NCBI GenBank assembly: GCA_017434885.1
Contig: JAFSGE010000025.1
Location: 62,001-126,000 of the forward strand
DNA from: Lachnospiraceae bacterium
GTDB taxonomy: Bacteria > Bacillota > Clostridia > Lachnospirales > Lachnospiraceae
Length of the DNA: 64,000 nt
Direction: 5' to 3'
Shown here: piece by piece, positions 34,136 to 42,668 of the stretch
Layout of the letters: every line of letters starts with the position of its first letter
Numbering within the stretch: the stretch's first letter is position 1
The notes under the pieces: generated by a model
Database searches by the model: none
The model's input: the letters and a program-made list of their open reading frames with translations, nothing else
Told to the model about the DNA's origin: nothing
Made by a program: the position numbers and the translations under genes

Positions 34136-35143
34136 ATGACAATATGTGACATAATCAGGGAAGTATTCGAATCGGAAGAAATGAAGGATTATCTTTGTGA
34201 TAATACAGATAAAATTGATAAATTTGATATAAAAGAAATGATAGCAGGTTCACCTATGATTACTTTGCAGCGTAAACTGGAAATGTTTGAAGAATTGGCT
34301 GAAAGTGAAGATTTAAATGGGGAACTGGCAGAGGCAGAAGATGAAAGAGAACGAGAATTCATTATATGGAACTCATATGCAGAAATTGTAAAGTATACGC
34401 GTGATGCAGTAGCAGCATTAAATGATACTGCCAAACCGGCAGTTTTTCTGGTAAAAACCATTATCTGCTGGGATGATGAGAAGGATAGCTATGATGAAGA
34501 AGAAATAACACCATTTACCAGTTATGAAAAAGCGGCAGAATATATAAAAGCGCAGGAAGAGATATATGATGAGGATCTCCGACTTTGGTTTGATGTAGAA
34601 AAGTGGGAAAAGGATGAAAGCGGAAATCTGAATTATGCGTGGTCATACCTAGTTGTTAAGGGACAGATTTATTTCTGTTCTAGTTACAATGTAGACCACC
34701 ATAATCAATGCATACAAAATCCAGATGTGAACCTTCCAGTTCCATTTCTGGCGGGAGATATCGTTGAGGTTCATGAACTGCCTTTTGCAAGAAAACGGCA
34801 TGTGATACTTCTTGATATTGATGATAATTGTGATTGCTGTGCTGTCTGGCAGGCGTATGTTACAGAGGATGGATTTATTCGTGCAAATGCATTTAAGCAT
34901 GGACATGTCTTTGATAAATGCTGGTGGGCTACATCTCCCTTGTTTAGAGTTGAAAAGTTTCAGGGGACGCTGGATTCGGACGAAGAAGTGTTATACCGGA
35001 TAAAGGAGTTTATGAAAAAAATTCCGGAGACTGACAGAAGGAATCAGCTTTTTGAAATATTTAAATACGTTTCAGATAATAACATCCATAGCAGGGAGAT
35101 AACAGAAGAGTATTTAAACAGTGTCAGAGATAAATTGCTGTAA
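34136..35143 (+). CDS. hypothetical protein, paralogue of the previous gene
   Basis: Not recognised. The ATG at 34136 has GAAGGAGG upstream; the longer frame from 34109 lacks a site. The 335-residue product is acidic, with an N-terminal helical region (LQRKLEMFEEL), a FIIWNSYAEIVKYT stretch where the paralogue has FMIHDSDYVHSVML, and a beta-rich centre with PVPFLAGDIVEVHELPFARKRHVILL. A wrapper for a metal or nucleic acid is conceivable, but no motif supports it. Confidence 0.6.
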   Translation: MTICDIIREVFESEEMKDYLCDNTDKIDKFDIKEMIAGSPMITLQRKLEMFEELAESEDLNGELAEAEDEREREFIIWNSYAEIVKYTRDAVAALNDTAKPAVFLVKTIICWDDEKDSYDEEEITPFTSYEKAAEYIKAQEEIYDEDLRLWFDVEKWEKDESGNLNYAWSYLVVKGQIYFCSSYNVDHHNQCIQNPDVNLPVPFLAGDIVEVHELPFARKRHVILLDIDDNCDCCAVWQAYVTEDGFIRANAFKHGHVFDKCWWATSPLFRVEKFQGTLDSDEEVLYRIKEFMKKIPETDRRNQLFEIFKYVSDNNIHSREITEEYLNSVRDKLL

Positions 35144-35215
35144 AGGGATACCGGTATCGTATCGTCACTCGTTCTGGCTATATATTCTAAGAATAGCATG
35201 AAAAGGAATGGGGTG

Positions 35216-35335
35216 ATGATATTGTCAAAAGGTCAAGTACTTGATATTGTGCTGGTAATTTTAGCCGCACTGGTAATGGTGACACAGGCTGTCCGTGAAA
35301 TGGATGGACTGCCGGGTTTTGAAGGAAGAAATTGA
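35216..35335 (+). CDS. 39-residue single-pass membrane protein
   Basis: A small frame with one hydrophobic helix (about residues 8-25) and a short hydrophilic C-terminus. A GTG immediately upstream (35213) is an alternative start. The ribosome site is weak (AAGGAATGG). A terminator follows at 35349. Hydrophobic character and isolated placement support a real small membrane protein, but not strongly. Confidence 0.45.
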   Translation: MILSKGQVLDIVLVILAALVMVTQAVREMDGLPGFEGRN

Positions 35336-35348
35336 ATAAATATACTTA

Positions 35349-35392
35349 AGACAGAGGGCTTTCCACTATGGAGGGTCCTTTGTCTGTTTTTT
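35349..35392 (+). terminator. terminator upstream of the DUF932 gene
   Basis: Stem AGACAGAGG with CCTTTGTCT (one G-U pair) and a long loop, followed by a run of six T. Confidence 0.7.
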
Positions 35393-35440
35393 CAGTTTAT
35401 TTCAATTGTGTAAAAATGAAAGAAAAAGGAGATGAAGAAA

Positions 35441-36373
35441 ATGGCAGCAAATGTAGAAACAATGTTTTCCGTAAGGGAAAAGCCGTGGCACGGTCTTGGA
35501 AAAATTGTCATGGAAGCACCGACATCAGCAGAAGCGCTGCACCTTGCAGGACTGGATTGGAACGTGGTGCAGGAACCGATTTACACGGAATTTAACGAGC
35601 CGGTGGAAGGGTATAAGGCAAATGTCCGTGATTCAGACCGTAAAGTATTAGGTGTGGTATCGGACCGCTATAAAGTGGTTCAAAATGCGGATGCATTCAG
35701 TTTTACGGATGAGCTGATTGGAAAAGGAGTACGTTATGAAACAGCAGGCTCTTTGCAGGAGGGAAAGAAAGTCTGGTTGCTTACAAGGCTTCCAAGAGAA
35801 TACATTATTGCAGGGGAAAGAATCAGTCCGTATCTTGTATTCAGCAATACCCATGACGGTTCCGGGTCAGTCAAGGTAGCGGTTACTCCGGTTAGGGTGG
35901 TGTGTAATAACACGTTAAATCTGGCACTGGATAAGGCAAGCAGAAGCTTCAGTATGATTCATACCGGTAATATTCAGGACAAGATACAGGAAGCAAGGGA
36001 TACGCTCTTTATGGCAGAAGAGTATATGGACTGTCTTGGAGCAGAGTTTGAACAGCTCCGCAGGCAGAAGATGACGGATGTGCAGGTAAAAGAATATATA
36101 AATCTTCTTCTGCCGATGGAAAAAGAAGCTACCCGGCTTCAGAGCAAAAACATTATCCGTTTACGTGAGGATATGATGAAGCGGTATTATGATGCGCCGG
36201 ATTTGCAGACAGTGGGAAATAACGCATACCGCTTTATCAATGCGGTTTCTGATTTTGCTACACATGCAAATCCGCTTCGCAGGACTGTAAATTATAATGA
36301 AAACTTATTTGCCCGTACCATCGACGGAAATCCGCTGATTGATAAGGCTTACCAGCTTATTAAGGCAGCATAA
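35441..36373 (+). CDS. DUF932 phage/plasmid-like protein
   Basis: A protein of 310 residues of the DUF932 family (TIGR03299-like), common on phages, plasmids and ICEs and usually next to recombination genes. It has REKPWHGLGKIV near the N-terminus, LGVVSDRYKVVQNADAF (about 65) and VRVVCNNTLNLAL (about 150). The ATG at 35441 is better placed than the one at 35432 relative to AAAGGAG. The function is unknown; it starts the replication/recombination block. Confidence 0.82.
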   Translation: MAANVETMFSVREKPWHGLGKIVMEAPTSAEALHLAGLDWNVVQEPIYTEFNEPVEGYKANVRDSDRKVLGVVSDRYKVVQNADAFSFTDELIGKGVRYETAGSLQEGKKVWLLTRLPREYIIAGERISPYLVFSNTHDGSGSVKVAVTPVRVVCNNTLNLALDKASRSFSMIHTGNIQDKIQEARDTLFMAEEYMDCLGAEFEQLRRQKMTDVQVKEYINLLLPMEKEATRLQSKNIIRLREDMMKRYYDAPDLQTVGNNAYRFINAVSDFATHANPLRRTVNYNENLFARTIDGNPLIDKAYQLIKAA

Positions 36374-36560
36374 CCGGTACACAGAGAAGGTTTCAAAATA
36401 GAATGATGGGGATTTTATAGGGAATGAACATGGATTTTCCACTTTTAAATCCTTTTGGTCTTGAGGGAGATATATCACGAAAAAATAAATGGAAAAGAAA
36501 TGTATCGTTCAGGTAAAAATACTTATTTTGATTTCAGAAAGAGAAAGCGGAGGAAAGAGA
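36374..36560. other. short gap between DUF932 and YqaJ genes
   Basis: No confident gene. A 30-codon frame at 36424-36516 lacks a good ribosome site, so I do not call it. Confidence 0.4.
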
Positions 36561-37490
36561 ATGTTTGAAAAAATATCATTAGCAGGAGTCAGTAATGCCG
36601 ATTGGCTCCGCTTAAGAAAATCCGGTATCGGCGGTTCGGATGCCGGAGCAATCTGCGGACTGAATCCATACAGCAGTGCCATGAAAGTATTTCAGGATAA
36701 GATAAGTGAGGAAGTGGAAGAACTGGACAATGAGGCTGTTCGCATCGGACATGATCTGGAGGATTATGTGGCACAGAGGTTTATGGAAGCGACCGGATTA
36801 AAAGTCAGAAAATCGAATTTCATGTACCGGAGTGCGGAATATCCTTATATGATTGCAGATGTAGACCGTCTGGTAGTCGGGGAAGATGCAGGTCTGGAAT
36901 GCAAAACCGCAAGTGTCTATAACGCAGATAAATGGGTAGACGGTAATATCCCGCTTCACTATGTCATGCAGTGTTATCACTATATGGCAGTTACCGGAAA
37001 GCGGACTTGGTATATTGCAGCGGTCATTTTAGGGCGAGAATTTGTATACCACAAACTCGTGTGGGATGAGGAACTGATTCAGCGGTTAATAACTGTGGAA
37101 GGAGAGTTTTGGAATGAATATGTGGTAAAGGGAATCATACCGCCGCCAGATGGAAGCAAGGCATGTGATGAAGTCATCGAAAAGTATTTCCATACTGCAA
37201 GAAATGCAGACATGATAGAACTTGTCGGGTTTGATGAAAAGTTAAGGAGAAGGGAAGAAATCATTGGATTCATTTCTGAACTTCAGGAGGAGCAGAAGCA
37301 GATTGAGCAGGAGGTAAAGCTGTTCATGCAGGATAATGAACTTGCGGGAAGTGAATGTTTCCGTGTTTCATGGAAAAATATTGATTCCACAAAACTGGAT
37401 ACCAAGCGTATTAAAACAGAACTGCCGCAGATTTATGCTGATTATGGAAAAGTATCACATTCCAGAAGATTTGAAGTGAAAGCAGCATAG
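36561..37490 (+). CDS. YqaJ-type viral recombinase / lambda-exonuclease-fold nuclease
   Basis: A protein of 309 residues starting at the ATG preceded by GGAGGAAAGAG. Motifs of the YqaJ/PD-(D/E)xK exonuclease family: GIGGSDAGAICGLNPYSS (about 20), RIGHDLEDYVAQRF (about 60), MIADVDRLV with the catalytic Asp and ECKTAS with the E-x-K pair (about 110). It degrades one strand of double-stranded DNA to expose a 3' tail for the annealing protein encoded two genes downstream. Confidence 0.9.
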   Translation: MFEKISLAGVSNADWLRLRKSGIGGSDAGAICGLNPYSSAMKVFQDKISEEVEELDNEAVRIGHDLEDYVAQRFMEATGLKVRKSNFMYRSAEYPYMIADVDRLVVGEDAGLECKTASVYNADKWVDGNIPLHYVMQCYHYMAVTGKRTWYIAAVILGREFVYHKLVWDEELIQRLITVEGEFWNEYVVKGIIPPPDGSKACDEVIEKYFHTARNADMIELVGFDEKLRRREEIIGFISELQEEQKQIEQEVKLFMQDNELAGSECFRVSWKNIDSTKLDTKRIKTELPQIYADYGKVSHSRRFEVKAA

Positions 37491-37502
37491 GAGAGGATGG
37501 AT

Positions 37503-37877
37503 ATGGATGAAAAGGATATGAGAAATTTACTGTCGGGGAGATTGTATATTGAATTACAGATTTTCCGCTATTCTGTTCTGCAGTGCACAAAAGAAGAGAT
37601 ATACAGCAGGTCCTTTAAGATAGAAGCTTTTGTAAATATGTATGAAATATTTCTGGAGGATATTCAGAATCTGAATGAAGAAGCAGCATATAAGCTCCTT
37701 ACGAGAAGTGGCGGCATTCTGGAATTTCTGTATCAGGAATGGCTTGCAAGGGAAGATGGTATATTGGATGAACTGAAGTTACATGTAGATGAGGAACTGC
37801 TGAAAATCATACAGAAAGATGAAGTGGATTCCGGAAAGGAGCATGAAGATGGAGAATGCTTTGATAAGGCTGCTTAG
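37503..37877 (+). CDS. hypothetical protein between exonuclease and annealing genes
   Basis: Not recognised. A helical, acidic protein of 124 residues; the second ATG (37503) is better placed than 37497 after AGGAGAGG. Its last 29 bases overlap the start of the Rad52-like gene in another frame, so the three genes are tightly coupled. It may be an accessory to the exonuclease-annealase pair. Confidence 0.6.
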   Translation: MDEKDMRNLLSGRLYIELQIFRYSVLQCTKEEIYSRSFKIEAFVNMYEIFLEDIQNLNEEAAYKLLTRSGGILEFLYQEWLAREDGILDELKLHVDEELLKIIQKDEVDSGKEHEDGECFDKAA

Positions 37878-38571
37878 GGCAGATGAGATTGAATGCAGGA
37901 TATCCACAATCAGCGAGAAAGGATTAAGCCTTCTTCTTTATAAGGATGCAAGGGTGGACCAGAGGATACTTGATGAAACATTTGGAGCTTTCGGCTGGAA
38001 ACGGAGCCATCAGTGCATAGACGGAAATCTGTACTGTACAGTGGAAATCCTTGATACAAAATCGGGAGAGTGGATTGCCAAGCAGGATGTCGGAACAACC
38101 GGATATACGGAAAAAGAAAAGTCCCAGGCTTCGGACAGCTTTAAAAGAGCCTGCTTTAACTGGGGAATTGGAAGAGAATTATATTCTGCTCCGTTTATCT
38201 GGATTCCGGCAGGCAAAGCAGCAATACAGCTAAAAGATAATAAATACTGTTGTTATGACCATTTTAAGGTAAAAAGTATTGCCTATAATGCTGAAAGAGA
38301 AATATCCGCATTGATAATCGTAAATGAAAAAGAAAAGATGGTATATGAATTAAAAGGTGCCGGTGCTGGCACAAAGGATAATAACAAATCATTACAGACG
38401 TCATCTCTTTCAAAGGAGCAGATAACTTCTCTGCAGTCAGAGCTTAGCAGAACAGGAATTACAATGGAAGCAGTCCAGGATAGGTATAAGATACAGGAAC
38501 CGAAGAGCATGAGTGCAGAAATGTATGGAAAGGTAATGTCAGCGCTAAAGAAAACCAAAACAGCAGCATAA
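37849..38571 (+). CDS. Rad52/22-like single-strand annealing protein
   Basis: A protein of 240 residues. The N-terminal two thirds match the Rad52/22 double-strand-break-repair family: LLLYKDARVDQRILDE, GAFGWKRSHQCIDGNLYCTVEI and EKSQASDSFKRACFNWGIGRELY (motif regions within about 25-120). The C-terminus (about 175-240) looks flexible and ends in a small helical domain. It anneals the 3' tails made by the YqaJ exonuclease. The ATG at 37849 has GGAAAGGA upstream and overlaps the previous gene. Confidence 0.85.
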   Translation: MENALIRLLRADEIECRISTISEKGLSLLLYKDARVDQRILDETFGAFGWKRSHQCIDGNLYCTVEILDTKSGEWIAKQDVGTTGYTEKEKSQASDSFKRACFNWGIGRELYSAPFIWIPAGKAAIQLKDNKYCCYDHFKVKSIAYNAEREISALIIVNEKEKMVYELKGAGAGTKDNNKSLQTSSLSKEQITSLQSELSRTGITMEAVQDRYKIQEPKSMSAEMYGKVMSALKKTKTAA

Positions 38572-38580
38572 AGAATAGTG

Positions 38581-38610
38581 TGCCGGAGGCAGATGTCTCC
38601 GGCAGATTTT
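38581..38610 (+). terminator. terminator-like hairpin after the Rad52-like gene
   Basis: An 8-bp perfect stem (TGCCGGAG with CTCCGGCA, 8-base loop) with a short T-run. Confidence 0.65.
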
Positions 38611-38661
38611 ACGTGATCATGATATGAAATTTTTAACCAGTGAATACATGCAGGAGGAATT

Positions 38662-39573
38662 ATGATGGACTATGAAAAATTTAAAGAAAGCTTAATTGAT
38701 GGAATAAAAGATTTCTATGGAGATGGTGTAGAGATTGTATTTGACAGGGTATTAAAAAATAACGGACAGTATTATGACGGCTTAAGAATTGCTTATAAGG
38801 ATTCTGAAAAAGTTATTCCGGTTATTTATATTGATGAGATGTATATTAAGTATTTAAGACGAGAACTGAGTATGAAAAAGTGTGTGCTGAAGGTATGTAA
38901 GCTGAGAGAAGACAATGAATGCACAGAGGAATTACAGGCATTTGCAAAACAGCTTATCCGGTGGGAAGCAGTTAAAGATATTGTTTATCCAGTGTTAATT
39001 TCACTGGAGCAGAATCAGGAACTCTTACAGAGGCTAGTATATACGCAGGTGTTGGATTTAGCGGTTATCTATGTGATGCGTATAAAACTGCCGGATATGG
39101 GATGTGGCACGATTAAAATCAGCAGAGAGTTATTAGATGCATATGGTATTGATAAAGAACAATTGCACGAAACATCTATGCTTAATCTGAAAAAGGATGG
39201 TTATGAATTTCATGCTATGAACAGTATCATGGAAAAATGGTGTTGTTTAGAATCAAAAAAACATGATGAAATGTGGGATGAAATAGAAAAAAACGAAATT
39301 TATGTTTTGACAAATCCTGATGTAGCTTTTGGCGCGGCAGGAATCTTAAATAAGGAGCTTGTAAAGGAATTTGCACAGGAGAGGGACTTTTATATTATTC
39401 CATCCTCTCTGCATGAAACATTATTTGTGAGGGCAAACAGTTGGATTGATCCTAAAGAACTGGATAAGATGATTGTCGAAATCAATGAACTTGTATTAAA
39501 CAAGCAGGATGTACTTGCTGACCATTGCTACTATTACGATGGTAAGGCGGATGAAATCAGGATGCGTGTGTGA
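38662..39573 (+). CDS. DUF5688 family protein
   Basis: A protein of 303 residues matching the DUF5688 family, frequent in Lachnospiraceae and often on mobile DNA. The centre has MRIKLPDMGCGTIKISRELL and the C-terminal half YVLTNPDVAFGAAGIL and FYIIPSSLHETLFV. The function is unknown. AGGAGG precedes the start. It is a single-gene unit between two hairpins. Confidence 0.75.
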   Translation: MMDYEKFKESLIDGIKDFYGDGVEIVFDRVLKNNGQYYDGLRIAYKDSEKVIPVIYIDEMYIKYLRRELSMKKCVLKVCKLREDNECTEELQAFAKQLIRWEAVKDIVYPVLISLEQNQELLQRLVYTQVLDLAVIYVMRIKLPDMGCGTIKISRELLDAYGIDKEQLHETSMLNLKKDGYEFHAMNSIMEKWCCLESKKHDEMWDEIEKNEIYVLTNPDVAFGAAGILNKELVKEFAQERDFYIIPSSLHETLFVRANSWIDPKELDKMIVEINELVLNKQDVLADHCYYYDGKADEIRMRV

Positions 39574-39579
39574 TGGAGT

Positions 39580-39603
39580 GGGCTGGAAGGGAGATTCCAG
39601 CCC
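39580..39603. other. perfect hairpin between convergent genes
   Basis: A 9-bp stem (GGGCTGGAA with TTCCAGCCC, 6-base loop) without a T-run, lying between the DUF5688 gene and the convergent Rep-like gene. It could act as a weak bidirectional terminator. Confidence 0.5.
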
Positions 39604-39632
39604 GCTAATATAAATAAGAATGAATATGCTTA

Positions 39633-40673
39633 TTATTCAAAATAGTCATAGAGATTTGGAAGAAAAGTTGTTTTTTTATTCTTGCTTATAGTAATGGGAG
39701 ATACGTTTAAAGCGGCAAAGCAGAGTAGTAAGGCATCGATATTTCGAGTGTGAAGTTCTTTATTTGCCAGGTAAAAAGATTTTTTTGTGGGGATAAGATT
39801 TATAAGTTGCAGCATTTTTTCTTTTTTTGATTTTTTTAATTCGGATTTGATGATTAGACTTTGGGCATCTTTTAGAGAATAAAAATTACCATAGGGTATT
39901 ATTTTTACAAGCCATTCATTAAAGATTTGCTTACAGTTCAGTGCTAGAATGGTAAATTCTTCTTCAGCAGTAAGAGCATTATCTTTTGTATAATCAGATA
40001 AAGTTTTAATAATAGCAGGACGCTTCATTAAGCGAATTTCAATCCTTAGAATTCCTTTTGCTTTTTTAGCCAGTTCCAATTTGTTTTGTTCAATCAAATC
40101 CGCTTCTTTGTCATAGACGGTAAATTCAATATTGTTTGTTTTTCCTTTTAAATCAAAACTCGTTTCTTTGTTGCTTCTTCCGGATGCATAGTCAGATTTG
40201 CTGTATTTGGAAGAGAAGCCTTTAACCTTCCCCAATTTGTGCATGAGACAGATATATTCGGGAACCTTTTTTTTCCCGACATCAAGATTTACAGTAAAAT
40301 CGATACGGGTAAGTGCAAAATTGTTTATATCATAATCATAGTCGAAGTAATCGGTAATGTACTCATTAAGTGAATCAAGGAAATTTTCAATATTATAGAT
40401 ATTTGGCTTCCATATTTTTAAATCATTTCCACCAAGAACTTTGCTTGGATTTGCAATTATTTTAATCATCTTTCTGTATTCATAGTTATGGTATTCCATA
40501 GTAATACCTTTAGAACTAAGGTTGGCATCCACGCGGACATCGCTGGATGAGTATTTGGTTGATTTTCCTACTCGATGGTGTTTCTTGGCCATTTTATAGG
40601 CACAAGACAGTAGATGATTAAAATTTTTTGAATTTGTTTCCATTGTGAATTCGCAAGTATGAATAGATATCAT
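39633..40673 (-). CDS. possible rolling-circle-type replication initiator (Rep_trans/RstA-like)
   Basis: The only convincing minus-strand gene of the element. Of its 346 residues, FALTRIDFTVNLDV (about 125), NIEFTVYDKEADL (about 180, with a candidate catalytic Tyr) and ILRIEIRLMKRP (about 205) follow the order seen in Rep_trans/inovirus RstA-like initiators and NicK-type nickases. The C-terminus is lysine-rich and helical. If right, it could nick an origin in the AT-rich gap just upstream. The similarity is moderate and no HUH metal motif is certain. Confidence 0.45.
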   Translation of the reverse strand: MISIHTCEFTMETNSKNFNHLLSCAYKMAKKHHRVGKSTKYSSSDVRVDANLSSKGITMEYHNYEYRKMIKIIANPSKVLGGNDLKIWKPNIYNIENFLDSLNEYITDYFDYDYDINNFALTRIDFTVNLDVGKKKVPEYICLMHKLGKVKGFSSKYSKSDYASGRSNKETSFDLKGKTNNIEFTVYDKEADLIEQNKLELAKKAKGILRIEIRLMKRPAIIKTLSDYTKDNALTAEEEFTILALNCKQIFNEWLVKIIPYGNFYSLKDAQSLIIKSELKKSKKEKMLQLINLIPTKKSFYLANKELHTRNIDALLLCFAALNVSPITISKNKKTTFLPNLYDYFE

Positions 40674-41145
40674 AATAAGTCCTCCATTATAAATTTGTAA
40701 TGATTTATACTAGAGTAGTTTTTTGTAAATTTTTTAATAAAAGAAATGAATTTGTAGAATATTGCTCGTAGATAAGAGGTTCTTAGAAATCTGGGTAACT
40801 TTTGATTACATATAATGATATTTTTTAATGAATGGTTACATTAGCTGCAGAACATGCAGAGGGGATAGGAATGTACGAGTAATGGGATAAGTTCATGGAC
40901 TAATAAGAGTTATTAGTAAAATGGTTAATTTAAATAATAAGAAGTGATTGGTTAGGGTTGATATCTTTAAGGACAGGGAGTAGTATGGTGGTAATATTGT
41001 AAGTAGAAAGAGTGCAGTAATATATTAGTGGTGTTGTAAAGATGCTAGACACAATAATGGTAATTCTTTTTTATGTGTTAGCCAGTTAGATGATAATAAT
41101 AAAAAATGAAAATTCTTGTGTCAGATGTCTAATGTTAAGAAGTGA
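40674..41145. other. 472-bp AT-rich divergent intergenic region, candidate origin/control region
   Basis: No gene. It separates the minus-strand Rep-like gene from a plus-strand operon, so it must hold two divergent promoters. It has very low GC and several short repeats, including GACACAA (about 41049) and its complement TTGTGTC (about 41116). No clear iteron array is seen. Confidence 0.45.
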
Positions 41146-42207
41146 ATGAAGGGAATGGAGAGAATTTTGATAAGTCAAGTTTCAGTGAAAGTAGATAGTA
41201 CTGGTCGGTTTGTAGATGTATATGAGACAGATGATGTTATGCGTATTACTAATTATAGTTATATGAATAAAGAACTACTAATACAAGAAGTAGGGGAGAA
41301 AAGTAAATTAGTAATTGGTGGAAAAAAATTAAGGGATAAAGTAACTAATATAGATGATTTAATAAGATGGACTGAAATATTTATTGAAGTGGCATTAGTA
41401 ATTTTAAATTCAGAAAATGTAGTTTATGAAGAGAATAAAATAGATCAGTGGATGGATGAAAGTATTAATTCGTGTAGAAAATGGAAAGTAGACTATAGCA
41501 TTACTAAAGTTGAAAAAGAGATGCTGATAAATCAGTTGGTTTTTGATATGCTATATGATTTTTATCTTAGACAGCCGCCTAGAATGCTGATAAAGGATTA
41601 TGTTAGCAATCTAGCGAAACAACATGCGTTAGTGGGTGATGAGCTATCGGGAAAAGAAGCAAAACGAAAGACAATTCAAAATGGAATGGTAGAATATTTT
41701 GAAAAATTATCTACTCCAAAGGTGAGAGAACAGTTGGAAATGTTAGGGGTAAATGCAGATGTATATTCTAAATACTATTTATATAAAGGTGAAAGGTATG
41801 TTAAAAAACCTAAATATGTATGGGATCAATTATACTACAATAAATATATGATTACTGGTAAACAGTATCGGCGAAATTATACTAGAGATGGTCGTAATTA
41901 TCCGTATTGGGAAATATATAAAGATCTTCATGAGTACAATCAGTTTGTAGAAGAATTATTACCTAAAAGAAATGATTATGGAGATATTTATTTAAAGAAG
42001 GCAATGGATTATTTTATCTTAGAAGCATATAAACGCATTGACTATATGTTTAAACTAGCAATCGATATGCCTCTGATGGAAATAGAGGAAGTAAAAGATG
42101 TAGAATTTTTATTAAAAAGATTCCATCCAGAAGTTATGATTCCATTTAATGATAATGGCAATATTGGGTATGATAAAAAAATAAATATTATAGACCACTT
42201 TTTATGA
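41146..42207 (+). CDS. hypothetical protein, first gene of an AT-rich two-gene operon
   Basis: Not recognised. A protein of 353 residues (an in-frame ATG at 41155 is an alternative start), charged, with a helical centre (about 85-200) and a tyrosine-rich stretch (about 215-270) containing YYLYKGERYVKKP and RRNYTRDGRNYPYWEIY. No nuclease, ATPase or membrane motif is visible. Its base composition is markedly more AT-rich than the chromosomal flanks. It overlaps the next gene by ATGA. Confidence 0.6.
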   Translation: MKGMERILISQVSVKVDSTGRFVDVYETDDVMRITNYSYMNKELLIQEVGEKSKLVIGGKKLRDKVTNIDDLIRWTEIFIEVALVILNSENVVYEENKIDQWMDESINSCRKWKVDYSITKVEKEMLINQLVFDMLYDFYLRQPPRMLIKDYVSNLAKQHALVGDELSGKEAKRKTIQNGMVEYFEKLSTPKVREQLEMLGVNADVYSKYYLYKGERYVKKPKYVWDQLYYNKYMITGKQYRRNYTRDGRNYPYWEIYKDLHEYNQFVEELLPKRNDYGDIYLKKAMDYFILEAYKRIDYMFKLAIDMPLMEIEEVKDVEFLLKRFHPEVMIPFNDNGNIGYDKKINIIDHFL

Positions 42208-42530
42208 TAGAGAATTCATTGTTGGAAGAACTAAAGGGTGGCAGTGACCGTAGTGCTGTGGGTCAGAAACTATTTAAGTGTCAGGTTATAAGAGCAAAAG
42301 CTTATGAGTTGATTAGCTATAATGTGGAAATTTTAAACGAAAATTCTATTTATGATGGGGCAGAAAGATTTCTACGAAAATCGTATGATGCATATTCTTA
42401 TCATAAATCAAATACAATATGGGAAGATATAGATACTATTGACTATGAGAAGAAAGAAAACGATAAGCGGAAGCGGATAAGAGAAACGGTTATAAAAGTA
42501 ATGGAAATTAATAAGTTGCTTTTTAAATGA
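42204..42530 (+). CDS. hypothetical protein, second gene of the AT-rich operon
   Basis: Not recognised. A helical, charged protein of 108 residues. The start overlaps the upstream stop by four bases, so the two products are probably made together and may form a complex or a toxin-antitoxin-like pair. A strong terminator follows at 42555. Confidence 0.6.
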   Translation: MIENSLLEELKGGSDRSAVGQKLFKCQVIRAKAYELISYNVEILNENSIYDGAERFLRKSYDAYSYHKSNTIWEDIDTIDYEKKENDKRKRIRETVIKVMEINKLLFK

Positions 42531-42554
42531 TAAAAATAAAATATATGTAATTTG

Positions 42555-42581
42555 AGTCCTAGGTTTTCCTAGGACTTTTTT
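42555..42581 (+). terminator. strong terminator after the AT-rich operon
   Basis: A 9-bp perfect stem (AGTCCTAGG with CCTAGGACT, TTTT loop) followed by a T-run. Confidence 0.88.
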
Positions 42582-42668
42582 GCGTCAATTTTTCCTTTAA
42601 AGAAGTTGGAATGATGCTATTCTGGAACCGTACTTGAGGAGTACGGAAAAAAGAGTGGAGGTAAATAT

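Noticed and set aside
36424-36516. 30-codon frame between the DUF932 and YqaJ genes
   Set aside because: Poor ribosome site and no recognisable pattern; chance frame is more likely.
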